Shown here in pieces: positions 1 through 11,529 of a stretch of DNA of 64,000 bases. The translations under genes and the position numbers were made by a program. Below the pieces are notes generated by a model that had not been told where the DNA came from, ran no database searches, and saw nothing but the letters and a program-made list of their open reading frames with translations. The number at the start of each line of letters is the position of its first letter. The stretch's first letter is position 1. The DNA is from Nyssa sinensis (lineage: Eukaryota > Streptophyta > Magnoliopsida > Cornales > Nyssaceae), in contig CM018040.1 of the NCBI GenBank assembly GCA_008638375.1, positions 32,303,970 to 32,367,969 of the forward strand, given 5' to 3'.

Positions 1-1062
1 CAATTTTCCCGTAACCTCGTAAAACGTGCCTCATTACCCGACATTCTCGGGTCAGGGTATTACAGTTATACTCGGTATGGACTGGTTGGCCGCGAATCAT
101 GTATCTATAAATTGCGTGGCCAAGACAGTCAGTGTATAGAGACCAGGATGTCCAAGCATCCAATTTGACAGGATGGGTGTAGCTACCCCACCTTATTTTG
201 TATCCTCTATCCAGACCAGACGTTTGTTACCGTAAGGGCTGCTATGGGTTCTTGTGTAGTGTTATGGACACTCGCTCAAAACAACCACCCTTAGAAGAGA
301 TTCCCATTGTTAGAGACTTTCCGAGGTCTTCCTAGATGACTTGCCTAGGAATGTCTATGGATAAAGAGATAGAGTTTACTATTGATATATAGCCAAGTAC
401 CTCCCCGATATCCAAGAATCCTTGTCGTATGGCACCGACAGAGATGAAGGAGTTGAAGCTATAGTTACTGGATCTGTTAGACAAGGGCTTCATCAACCCT
501 AGTTCTTCACCATAGGGTGCCCCAGTGTTGTTTGTGAAGAAGAAAGATGGGACCATGCGGTTATGTGTTGACTACCGTGAGCTAAACAAGGTCACCATCA
601 AGAGCCGATACCCTCTGCCATGGGTAGATGATCTCTTCAACTTGTTGAAAGGAGCATAGGCTTTCTCTAAGATCGATTTGAGGTTCGGGTACCATCAGTT
701 AAAGGTACGACCAGCAACTATTGAGAAGATGGCTTTTAGAACTCGCTATAGACATTTTGAGTTCCTAGTGATGTCGTTTAGGGTCACTAATGCCCCTACT
801 GCATTAATGGATCTGATGAACAGGGTTTTCAAGCCACATCTAGATGACTTTGTGATCGTTTTCATAGACGACATCTTGGTTTATTCTAAGAACTAGGAAA
901 AGCATGGGAGTACATCTGAGGAAGGTTCTACTGAAGTTAGGGGAGCAGAAACTGTACGCTAAGCTGAAGAAGTGTGAGTTCTGGCTCCTTAGCATAGCAT
1001 TTCTGGGGCATGTGATTAGCAAAGAGGGGATCTCTATCGATGCTTAGAAGATCGAGGCAATC
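1..1062 (+). pseudogene. E1 pol part 1: protease tail and reverse transcriptase of a decayed chromovirus-type Ty3/gypsy element
   Basis: The first 170 bases read as the end of a retropepsin with the family motif ILGMDWLAANH. From about 380 a reverse transcriptase follows: PYRMAPTEMKELK, then [20 protein letters not shown], then [26 protein letters not shown] and the catalytic [11 protein letters not shown] at about 862-893, where both active-site aspartates are kept. RT would copy the element RNA into DNA. The reading frame is broken: stops TAG at 513-515 and 657-659 replace Trp and probably Gln codons, TAG at 894-896 ends the thumb region, and a frameshift near 900-912 moves the frame before KKCEFWL. 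Continuity with the integrase and chromodomain pieces farther right shows this is one element (E1) split by later insertions. It is dead. Assignment to gypsy is firm; the Tekay/Del clade is inferred from the whole pol. Confidence 0.93.
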
Positions 1063-1645
1063 ATGGATTGGCCTCGGCCAACTAGTGTCACGGAAGTGCG
1101 AAGTTTTATGGGATTGGCTGGCTATTACAGAAGGTTCATCAAGGACTTCTTGAAAATAGCCATGCCAATTACACAAGCTGACCAGGAAGGACGTTCCATT
1201 TTTCTGGACAGAGGAACGAGAGAAGAGCTTCCAAGAGCTCAAGGACCGACTAGTTACAGCTTCAATTTTGACCGTGCCAGATGGAACCGAGGGATTTGTG
1301 ATCTATAGTGACGCCTCACTAAAGGGCTTGGGATGTGTATTGATGCAGAGTGGAAGGGTAGTAGCATATGCTTCACGGCAGTTGAGGCCACATGAAAGGA
1401 ACTACCCGACACATGATATTTAGCTAGCAGCCATTGTCTTCGCCTTAAAGATATGGAGGCATTACTTATACGGAACCAGCGTACGAGATCTTTACTGACC
1501 TATAAGAGCCTCAAGTATCTGTTTACACAGAAGGAGCTCAACATAAGACAGCGTCGTTGGTTAGAGTTGATAAAGGACTACTGAGCTCAGCATACAGTTC
1601 CACCCAGGGAAGGCGAACGTTGTAGCTGACGCTCTTAGTAGGAAG
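1063..1645 (+). pseudogene. E1 pol part 2: RT-RNase H connection and RNase H, interrupted at its end
   Basis: This continues E1 pol. [20 protein letters not shown] and YYRRFI are the standard gypsy connection. After a frameshift near 1190 the RNase H begins with [17 protein letters not shown], which supplies the first catalytic aspartate, then [20 protein letters not shown]. The glutamate codon expected just before LAAIVFALK is a TAG stop at 1421-1423, so the catalytic set is lost. A further frameshift precedes the tail FHPGKANVVADALSRK, the normal gypsy bridge towards integrase. The protein stops at 1645 because LTR-A is inserted exactly in the Ser-Arg-Lys codons; the next residues of the same element reappear at 10386. 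Confidence 0.9.
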
Positions 1646-3128
1646 TGTCACAACCCGAAACCCACCCTGTGCGGATCTCGTATCACGACCACCACCCTTC
1701 GGCCGAGGCCTTAGGGTAAGGCTTGCATAAGCAACAGTATCGGATGGCAGTGTGACCTGTGGTTGCAAAAGCGTGAAAAACCTTTTCTTTTCTTTTCTTA
1801 TTTTAATTCTTTCGCACATCCGTCCGGTACTGCCCCTCTTTATAGCGGTACATATGAATATAACATCAGAGCATAAGAACAATTCTAGCAATTTTATATA
1901 TATCACATATTTGGTTGCCTCTCGAGCTTAAGTACATATTATCCAAAATCAAAATCTACCCAACTAAAGGTTCTAATACTTCCATAAGTCCATGATCATA
2001 ACGGAGCCACTAATCGTCACCCCAAAATGGAGCAAGGCTCCCATTCATCGTCGGTACCTAAAAAAAAGTTAGGGAATGGGGTGAGCTTCAAGAAGTCCCA
2101 GTGAGTAATTCCAGCATTTGTCATGGGTTTTCAATTGGTAGTGGTTTCGCACATGAGAGTTTATAAAATACTCACTACCAACTGCTCATACATTTTGAAC
2201 ATAGAGTACATGCATTCTTCATAAAGATTAACTTTGAATCATTTAAAGTATTCAAGCTAAGCATATATTTCTTCAAATGGAGTATATGTACTTCAAAACA
2301 TATAAACATGCATAGTGAATATGGAGGTAAAACCTGCTTCCATTTTCGAAAACCATTTGTCATCTTTTCACTTTTTAACAAGGGGATCCGATTCGAACCA
2401 GATCCCAGTTTTACTTCTACAATGGAGATATCTCATTACCTAGGGTATTAGATCCTGCTACCGGGCATTTCACATGACAGGTTAATTGAGTTTCGAAGAA
2501 ACCCAAAATCCTGACTATGTGGCTTTTGACAGGTCAATTGCGTTCCGAAGAAACCCAAAATCCTATCTGTGTGCTTATGCACTATTATCTTGTAAAACAT
2601 TTATCACATGGCTTCTTCAAACAAATACTTTTCATAAGTATTTAAAACATGATGTTCATGATTTCATGATAGAATCTTCAAATACTCGGAATAAGAATTT
2701 TAGAATATGTAGACATTGTTGAATACTTCTAAGGAAGACTGTAATAGAAATCATTCATTGAGCATGTCACAATAAGATTTATAAGAATGGAATATCTTAA
2801 AACAGGAATCATGTAATATTGAATTTAATGCTTCAGATATTTTGAAGTTTAAAACATCTTCAAATCCATGGAGTTAAATCTCCACTTCAAATGCAAGGTT
2901 ACTCACCTTGATTACCAGGATTTGCACTATTGGTGGGCTTTTCCCTTCCCTTTGAAGTTCCTAAAAATCAAATTCGTCAAGATTTCAATCAATTTCTCAT
3001 TTATTTCAAATCATCTCTAAATTGATACTCTCTATTTAATTTTAGGTTCGACGTATCCTAATCCCTTAGAATTGATCTTGTCACATCCCGAACCCCACCC
3101 TACGCGGATGTCGAGGACGTGACTGCCA

Positions 3129-3149
3129 GTTGGTCGCGACGCGACCAAC
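3129..3149. repeat. Perfect 10-bp-arm palindrome near the LTR-B end
   Basis: The arms GTTGGTCGCG and CGCGACCAAC are separated by one base. LTR-D has the same site with one mismatch (near 14905). E1, LTR-J and LTR-K have related arms with a much longer spacer, so the tight palindrome looks like a derived state. It lies about 50 bp inside the LTR's 3' terminus and would fold into a strong hairpin in LTR RNA. Confidence 0.8.
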
Positions 3150-3759
3150 CAAAGGCAAATTCTGAACTTTCCGACGAATTGCACTCCAACTGTAGGGTCA
3201 GATGCAGCGGAATTTAAAACTTTTTCTTTGTGTCACGGGAATGCAACTCACTTATCCATCATAAGTATATGTATCACAGAGCAAGACTAAATCCAGTCAG
3301 TCAACAATTCTAATCTCAGAGCATATCTAAAATCAAGCATATAACAACAGAGCAGATCTAATATCTCTAGAGTACCATTAGTTCCATGAGCCATGTCTAT
3401 CTAGTATATATCAGTCAAGTCAGTCATAACATACCACTCACCGGAATAACCAGGTTCAATCCACAATAAACCAGTCTCTACAATTCAGTGCCGTCAGATC
3501 CTTACTTGCGATGCCACTTGGCCTATTCACGTCATGTCATAGTATCTTCTAATCCAATGGAGGTAAATCCTGAAAAATGTCAGAATAATGGGGTGAGCTT
3601 AAATAAGCCCAGTGAGTAACACAGATTCCCTATCATGGGTTTCAAAACCAGTTTTGTGCTCCCAAGGCACATGGATAATTTAGTCATTTCAAAAATAACT
3701 ATTTTTATAAATCCATTTCATAAGCAGTCTAGTACAATAAAACAGAATCGAATAGACAA

Positions 3760-4480
3760 TACAAACGGATCGGAACATGACATAACCAATCGGTCAGAAC
3801 AATAACTATTGCTAATCTATCGGTCAAGACACAGACTCTTCATTAACGGAACGAATCATAATGGAACAGGACCATATATCAATCAAGACAAGCAGATCAT
3901 CAACGGACGGAACATGTCGGAACCGGACGGAACATATCAATCGAGGCAGACATAACATTAACGGACGGAATATAACGGAATCGGACGGTAACAATACATC
4001 AGTCAAGCAAAGGCATATCGCGAACGGATAAAATTATAACGGAACTAAACGGAAACAATACACTAATCAGGACACAGGCAAATCATGAACAGGACAAATC
4101 ATAACGGAACTGGGTAGAAACAATATAACAATCAAGTCAGGGACACATCACTGTCGGAACTAATCATAACTGGACTGAACAATATTTCAATCAAGACAGA
4201 CGTATCATTAACGGACAATACACAACGGAACTGGACCATATATCAATCAAGGCAGACACATTATCAATGAACGGAACATAACAGAATCGAACAGAACAAA
4301 ACATTAGTCAAAGCAAAGACATATCATCAACGGACAGATCATAACGGAACTGGACCATATATCAATCAAGGCGGACTTAACATCATTAACGGACGGAACA
4401 TGTCAGAACCGGACGGAACATATCAATCGAGGCAGACATATCATTAACGGACAGCACATGACCGAACTGAATGGAATCCC
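3760..4480. repeat. Degenerate short tandem repeat array in LTR-B
   Basis: Units of the type ATCAATCAAGACAGACA and AACGGACGGAACATAACGG alternate irregularly with a period of about 55-75 bp. The corresponding stretch of LTR-D (about 15540-16300) has the same building blocks in a different order and number, whereas the sequence on both sides is nearly identical between the two copies. It lies within the second intron-like block. Confidence 0.75.
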
Positions 4481-5224
4481 TAATTCGAAGGACACAAGCA
4501 CATCACGTGGAATGTGGTACAAAGGGCGTACATTAAGTACATACATTTAAACAATATAGCATTCAGACAGTATACTATACAAAGCTGTACGATACAACAA
4601 AATGTTGTTCTTTGCCTATATCACATGGTTCATTTAATCGTTTCAGAAATAATGGTTCAATATATCCATTTTATCTCAACAGTTCAAAACGGGCAAAACA
4701 GTACGGAATGCTAGCACAGGGATCAAGAATATAGTCAATTATTTAAAAAGACTAAAACCATGTCATAGGTGATATAGTACGGAAAGGCATGCATTTAAAT
4801 AATTGCACTTAAATAACTGCATTCAAAACAGATCAGTAAATCAAGGGACAGTATCAAAACAGTGTCAGAAGTTACTCACAAAGGACAGACAGTGAATCAA
4901 AATACAGTACAGTGTCAGGAGTTACTCACAAACTTTACGCTTATTTCCTTGCATAAATAATTCGATAACCTCCAGGTACGTCAGGCATCTCCATGTATAT
5001 CCTGAACAATAATCATCAATCACAGACAGATCAGAACTCATCCATTCAGGTCTCATTCGTCGTCTTAGGTATCTATCGGATTACCTAAGATAGCCTAGTA
5101 GCCTATCGCCCTTCCATTGGGTCTCACCCGAGGCTATTTCATTCTTTAATTAGGCTTAGCAGTTATTAGGATTATATCCTAAGTCATTTAGACTTCAATT
5201 GTTATCAGTCAGGCACTCATTCAA

Positions 5225-6370
5225 CCTTAGGGGCAAAATAGTAATTTTACCATTTTTGTCCCGGACCCTGTCGTGGTCTTCGGAATAGTCTTTATATCTT
5301 AAGTACAAAGTTCTACGTCCTTTGGACTCCAATCGGTATCAGTTAGGTTCTCATTTTAACCATAGGGGCAAAATGGTAATTTTGCCATTCTTATCCCGGA
5401 CCCTGTTGTGGTCCTCAGAATATCCCATATATCGTATATATGAAGTTTTAAGTCTTTTAGACTTTAATCGATATCAGTTGGGTACTTATTTAGTCTTAGG
5501 GGCAAAATGGTAATTTTGTCATTTTTGCCCGGGACCCTATCATGGTCCTCAGAACGTCCCACATATCTCATGTATAAATTTGTAAGTCCCTTGGACTTTA
5601 TTTGGTATCTGTTTTAGATCGTCGGGACACATCGGTCATTTCTCGTTTTATGCGTTGACTGTCTCGGAGTCTTATTTAGCCCTTCAGTGTTCATAATTAT
5701 CCCTATGATAATTTATCATATCAGTTTGACCTTTATTCGACCTCTACTTTGCACTTACAGTGCTCAGGGGTATTTTGGTCATTTTACGTTTTGTGTAATT
5801 CTGACCCCGATTCGTCATTTAATCAAGTATACAGTTTCACCAGTGTCTGGGCTCCTACCGGTATCAGTTTCGTCCCAATCGGACTTTGTTTAGGTCTCGT
5901 ATGGTATCAGGGGTAATTTGGTAATTTCATGTGTCGTATTTTTCGGCACGTCAGTTCATAAAATGGACCCCACCATTGGGTCCAGAGCGTCCAACATAGT
6001 GAAATTGGACTGTCTGTTATGTTTAATCGGCCCTGGGTATCATTAAGGGCAATTCGGTCATTTACACTTTATGTGTCTGTATTTTTCGGGACCTCGGTTC
6101 ATTAAACGGACCTCAGCGTTGAGTTCAGAATGCCCGAGATAGTCAAAATAGGCTATCTGATATTTTTATTTGGGTCTGGGTGCCATCAGGGGCAATACAG
6201 TAATTTATACCTACGTGTCTGTATTTTTCGGGACTGTATTTCCAAAATCGGACTGTACCATTGAGTCCAGAATATTTGAAATAGTGAAAATACACTATTT
6301 ATTTACTTAATTTGGACTTCGTTTGACATATTTAATGTCCAGGGGTAAAATTGTAATTTTACCTATTTAA
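5225..6370. repeat. Array of about nine 131-154 bp repeats in LTR-B
   Basis: Each unit contains a core of the form GGGGCAAAATGGTAATTTT followed by a block like ACCATTGGGTCCAGA. Cores begin near 5230, 5364, 5499, 5628, 5766, 5909, 6050, 6188 and 6342. The same kind of array occurs in LTR-D (17016-18150), and shorter versions in LTR-C (13190-13740), LTR-E (23130-23560), LTR-F (28000-28340), LTR-I (44140-44740) and LTR-J (46970-47700). It always lies in the first intron-like block. Confidence 0.85.
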
Positions 6371-7885
6371 TAAAATAATTAAATAATTATTTTATTATTT
6401 AATTAATTTATTCAGGGCTTAAATGTATAAATTTTCAAAAGTCTGGGCCACTGTGTAATTCTTTAAAACAGTTGGGGGCAAATCCGTAATTTCAGAAGAC
6501 TTCAGGGTTTAAAATGTAATTTCATAAAATTAGGGGTTCAGGCCGTCCGGTTCTAGGGTTCAGGTGGCTGAACCGGTTCAAAACACTTAAAACCAACCGG
6601 TTCACTAACCTTTGAAAAACTGGAACAGCATATTCTAGTTATCCCCTAATTGGCCCTTATCCACGTTTAGGTTATGCCCAAACCAAATTCCCAATTTTCG
6701 GATTTATTAACCGTGTTGCCAAACAGTCGGATTTCAATTTAAAATCAAAACAGTAAACCTTAAACGGTGCCGTTCCAATTAATTCGGTGGCATCCCTCTT
6801 CGCTCAACACGTGTCCGAGTTGGCCCGGTTGACTCGGCTCAAGGCAGCGAGTCAACTCGGTCGTCTTCTTCATCAAATTACCCTCGGTTGCCCTAGTTTC
6901 TGCAGATTTCTTCTTCCAACTTCGTGCTATTTCAAGCACGGTTTTCAACCTGTTTTGATCCCAACCGGTCTCTGGAAGCCATGCCAACATTTTGGCATCC
7001 ATAAATCAACAAGAGGTCAACTAAAAGGGTGGGAATAAGCCACGATAACCGAACCTGCAAGTCAACAATACATGCTCATTCCTCAACCGTTTTCAACACG
7101 GTTTGTTGCTACATGATCCCTATGACATGTAGTTTCATCCCCCATTCAACGAAATCGGTTTAAAGCATTCAAACCCAAGATGGTATTTCACACCCGAGCC
7201 TGCAACTAATTTTTTGAGGGTGTTGCATGGGGTTTTAGGGTCGTGGGTTGGTGGTTTTACGGTCCTTAGGATGTCTAGTTCAAGACCCGAGACACTATTT
7301 TAGGTTTTGTTCAACTTAATTCAGACCTGCTATATAACATTTCAGAATTTAATTCACTGTAACTTTAAAGTTCTCACTCGATTTTAAATGGATTTCACTC
7401 ATTTCAGTTGCAATCAAAAGCTGATAATATGTAGATTGGAACTGTGTATTTTCATGCATTTAAATCAAAATGATTTGAACAGAATTTGACTCACGAACTT
7501 ACCTGTACAGTGAGTTTTCTTTCCTCCATTTCTGTTTTCCTTCAGTTCCACTTCCGAGACCAGTTCCTTAACTGCCTTCTCACTTTGGCAGCCCTCTTCC
7601 GAGCACACAGGCAGTTTAGTTTTGGTTTCCTTTCCTCCCCACCCAATACACACAAGGCCCATCTATGTATGAGATATATATATATATATACACACACACC
7701 TTTCTACAAATATATCTCTAGGTGTATATATGTATATATATATCAGAGGTTCAGTGGGGCTTAGGGCTGATGTGGGCTGAGGGAAACCATCATATGGGGT
7801 TTTCATGTAACCTCATTGGTCCAATTTGAGGTGGGGCTTGGTTAACTCAGGAATATATACAATTAAGCTGTATATATATGCACAA

Positions 7886-7968
7886 AGTAGTGGGTAGCCT
7901 AACTGGTAAGTTTTTGGGAAGAATTTATTCTCTCAAAGGTCAAGGGTTCAATTCCCTTGGCCTCCCAT
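7886..7968 (+). other. tRNA-like module antisense to LTR-B
   Basis: An A-box-like TAGCCTAACTGGTA (about 7895-7908) and a B-box-like GGTTCAATTCC (7945-7955) are spaced as in a tRNA, and a T-rich run follows. Similar modules recur in the other giant LTRs, each antisense to its LTR. It could be an old tRNA or SINE capture or an active RNA polymerase III promoter. I do not see a convincing full cloverleaf. Confidence 0.55.
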
Positions 7969-10126
7969 TTGGCCCCTTTCTCATTATTTTTGGTTAAGGC
8001 CACGTTTGGCTGCGCAGTAATTCAGTTTCTGATGTTTGCCTCATAACTTTCATTCCGTAACTCCTTTTTCGATGCGGTTTGTTCCGAGAGTTTCATATTT
8101 CAGTTATCTACAGTGTCAGAGGTTCCGTGTCATTTATTAGTCTTTCGGAATTTCCGTGGTTAATTAATTCGAATTCCGTCAGTGTTAAATTGACATTATC
8201 TCACCTAATTAATGGATAATTAGGTTCGGGTATTATACCCTATTCCCGAACATGTTTTGTCATTCTATTGGTCTAGTGTGACCACCGGGAGATTAAGGTT
8301 AATTTCCTTAATTATTCCCTAAGCCGGTATTAATTAATAATTAATATTTAATTATTAATTATACAGGATCGGGGTGTTACAGATCTTATCGGTCTATTAT
8401 AGTAATTAATAAATTTTATTTTTCATGAGAATTATTTTTTTGTACTTATTTTGGTATTATGGACCTTACCATTGAGTCCAGAATGTCGAAGAAAGTCAAT
8501 TTAGACCTTCTCGGCTTTTAATTTGGCTTCGGACATGTTAGGGGCAATTTGGTAATTTACACTTTAACGTGTCCTAATTTTTTGGGGTCCCATCTCATGA
8601 AACGGACCCCACCATTGGGTTTAGAATGTCCAAAATAGTCAAAATACACTATTTGTTTACTTTATTTGGACTTCATTTGCTTCATTTTTGACCTAGGGGT
8701 ATTTTTGAAATATTTCTTATTTAAATATTAGTTTAATTCTGGATGGGTCACAGTAGAATTTTCCAAAAGTTTTGGGGTCAAAATCCAATTTTCCTAACCT
8801 TCGGTCTTAACCAATAGGCTCACTACGCAGAACCCTAAACCGGCCTTAAGTCTCATTAAACCAACCGGTTTAGTTGTTTCTGAAAAACCAAAATTCAATA
8901 ATCCAACTATCCACTTTAACCATAGTTTGGATATCCCTAAACCTAGTCTCAATTCCTTATACCCAAAGCCAAACAGACCCAATGACTTATTATTTAAACT
9001 CCAAAACGGCACAGTCTTGGTCATCAGTTGGTGGTTGGTCGATCTCCCCTGACCTGACCCAAACCAAACCCGGCCCAACTGACCCAATAATGCTCTACAA
9101 CTTTCCATCGTCTTCTCCGATAATCCCTCCAGCGACAGTGCCAGAACTGCACAGTAACCCTACCCACTTTTCACAATTTAAACGTCCAAATTCTTCTATT
9201 TTCATACCAAAATGATCCTGGACCCCTAATAAATATTTTAAAACAAGTTTCAACCTAAATAAGCTGATTTTTCCGTCACCCATCTAAGTTTTCCGGTGTT
9301 GCACCGGTGAAAGATAATTGGCTATTTTGTAGCTATTTTTGGGTCATTTTCTGTTTTACAAGTTGCGTCGGACTCCTTATGGACTTCTCTACTTATTTCA
9401 ATTTCAAAATCAAGGTTGGTTTACATAGATTTATACATGCACTACAGTTCAGAATTTCTTTTTTGTTCTCCGTAACTCCAACTTTCTCATTCATTTCTAC
9501 ACAATTTTTAACCATATTTTTTTGCAAACTAAAACTTAAAACATGTAGATTACAACCTTATAATTGCATGTTTAAAATCTAAAGCATAATTGAACATAAT
9601 TCAACTAGAAGTTTACTTGTTCACGTTGACTGTTTTTGCAAAATTCTCCTCCTTCAATTCTCTTTCTTCTTCACTCACGCTTAGCTTCTTTCTCTCCCCT
9701 TTCTCACTTTTTTATTTCCTTTCTCCACCGACCTTAAGGTCGGTGGCATTTGCCACTTGTTGGCTTCAATTCTTGCATGAAGAACACCTCACATGGCTGT
9801 CATTTTTCTCCATCATTTCATTTATATATATATATAGATATATATATTTATATACAATTGGAGAACAGCTGCATACTGTCATGCAGCACTAATTCTCTTT
9901 CAACTTCCTTAATTTTTCTTCTTTCTTTATACTTGTATATATATAATGGCCGTGTCTATATATATATATATATATATATATCTCATACTTATATACCATT
10001 TATTATTTATAAATGTATTAACCCATATGTAAATATTTTATTTTATTTATTTAGTATTTATTATACACAATTTTTTTTTATAATAATAATATTATTATTA
10101 TTGCTTTATTATTGTAATGTTCATGC

Positions 10127-10163
<37 letters not shown>

Positions 10164-10385
10164 TCGTAATCAAAGGTTCGTAGTTGGAGTGAATGTATTT
10201 AATTATAACGGAACCAACAGAAATAGGTTGGTGATTGCAATGAAAGTGATGTACAGTCGTCCTAGGTTCCTGAGACTTTTACTGAAAGTTCACTTGTTGG
10301 GTTTGAACCGTCCTCGTTACTTAAGGTCTCGTCACTAATTAATATTTAGTGATTTAGTGATTCTTCATCGAGTCGGGGTGTTACA

Positions 10386-11529
10386 GGAAGTCATCAGGAA
10401 GCTTAGCTTGCCTGTTGACCACTCAGACAAAGATACTGAGAGACTTGGAGGATATGGAGATAGAGGTAGTTCTGCCCAGCTCTGAGGCATTGTGTGCCAA
10501 CGTCATAGTTAGCCTATTGATTGTGGATAGGATTAGAGAATAGTAGAATCAGGATGAGAAGCTAGCTAAGCTTCGCTAGAAGGCTGAGTCAGACATAAAC
10601 TCTAAGTTTTCAGTGCGAGATGGGATGTTATGCTATTAGGGCAGAGTCTGCGTACCCGATATGCCAGAGCTGAGAAGGGAGATCTTTCAAGAGGCACACA
10701 GTTCGAGATTTACCTTGCATCCAGAGAGCACCAAGATGTGTCACAATGTCAGAAGCATTTATAGGTGGTCTGGGATAAAGCGTGACATAGCTGAGTACAT
10801 AGCACGATGTGCCAAGTGCCAGCAGATCAAGGTAGAGCATCAGAAGCCTGGAGGACTTCTACAGTCTCTACCTATACCCCAGTGGAAGTGGGAACACATT
10901 ACGATGGACTTTGTGTCAAGGTTGCCAAAGACAGCGAGAGGGAGTGATTCTATCTAGGTCATTGTTGACAGACTGACCAAGATAGCTCATTTCCTGGCAA
11001 CGAAGACGACACAGACCTTGGAACAACTAGCAGAGTTGTACATCAGAGGGATTGTTAGACTTTATGGAGTCCTGGTATCGATCATATCTAATCAGGATCC
11101 ACCATTTGCACCCAGGTTTTGGAGAGGTTTACAGCGAGTTATGGGCACGGAGCTGAGTCTTAGCACAACATATCATCCCGAGACTAACGGACAGTCGGAG
11201 AGGACGATACAGACTTTAGAGAACTTATTATGATTTTGTGTCATAGACTTCAAGGGAAGTTGGGAAGACCAATTGCCACTGGTAGAGTTCACTTACTATA
11301 ATAGCTTCCAAGCTAGTATTGGTATAGCGCCATATGAAGCATTATATGGCAGGAAGTGCCAATCACCCCTGTGTTGGACAGAGGTGGGTGAGAGGAAGCT
11401 TTATGGGCAAGAAATAGTGGAGCAGACTACAGAGAAGATATAGTTGATCCGACAGCGTCCACTAGCGACTCAGAGCAGACAGAAGAGCTGTGCTAATGCT
11501 CACAGACAAGAGTTGGAGTTCGTAGTAGG
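10386..11529 (+). pseudogene. E1 pol part 3: integrase zinc finger and catalytic core
   Basis: E1 pol resumes directly after LTR-A. LACLLTTQTKILRDLEDMEI is the usual RNase H-integrase bridge. The HHCC finger is visible as AHSSRFTLHP followed by CAKCQQIKVEHQKPG. The DDE core follows: HITMDFVSRLP supplies the first Asp, the second Asp is replaced (SNQD where SDRD is normal), and TYHPETNGQSERTIQTLE keeps the Glu. YNSFQASIGIAPYEALYGRK and EVGERKLYGQE are typical of plant chromoviruses. In-frame stops occur near 10541-10546, 10579, 10637, 10955, 11231 and 11443, several being CAG to TAG or TGG to TAG changes. Integrase would have joined element DNA to the genome; this one cannot be active. It breaks at EFVVG, where LTR-C is inserted. 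Confidence 0.93.

Larger units (their letters stand above)
3079..8381 (-). mobile_element. LTR-B: 5.3-kb solo LTR nested in LTR-A, minus orientation
   Basis: The boundaries are TGTCACATCCCG and CGGGGTGTTACA with target duplication GATCT at 3074-3078 and 8382-8386. There is no second LTR, primer site or reading frame of note inside, so it is a solo LTR of unusual size. Much of its extra length comes from two repeat arrays: AACGGACGGAACATA-type short repeats at 3760-4480 and an array of about nine 131-154 bp repeats at 5225-6370. Reading the minus strand, donor-like CTGTACAG|GTAAGTT at 7502, intron-like 5002-7502, mini-exon 4930-5001, donor GTGAGTAAC, intron-like 3570-4929 ending CTGACATTTTTCAG. 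A plus-strand tRNA-like module sits at 7886-7968. LTR-D is a close copy. Confidence 0.92.
1646..10385 (-). mobile_element. LTR-A: giant solo LTR, minus orientation, split by LTR-B
   Basis: The ends are TGTCACAACCCG on the left and CGGGGTGTTACA on the right, with GGAAG duplicated at 1641-1645 and 10386-10390. Removing LTR-B and its target copy leaves about 3.43 kb, close to the 3.46-kb LTR of E1 that is independently fixed by a polypurine tract, so I read it as a solo LTR and not a complete element. No gag or pol is visible. On the minus strand a mini-exon-like block (2907-2960) lies between an acceptor TTTTTAG and a donor AAG|GTGAGTAACC, and a second intron-like block spans 2058-2906, ending CCCTAAC...TTTTTAG. 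The right part holds long TA microsatellites at 9956-9981 and 10129-10159. I see no tRNA-like module in this copy. Its terminal 200 bp resemble LTR-F. Confidence 0.9.

Noticed and set aside
9590..10130. Overlapping plus-strand frames of 100-126 codons rich in Ile and Tyr
   Set aside because: They translate TA microsatellites and AT-rich LTR sequence; no domain and no counterpart in other copies.
1646..10385. A large DNA transposon with long terminal inverted repeats (TGTCAC...GTTACA)
   Set aside because: The inverted similarity covers only about a dozen bases, duplications are 5 bp, and the same ends bound LTRs fixed by polypurine tracts in E1 and element E.
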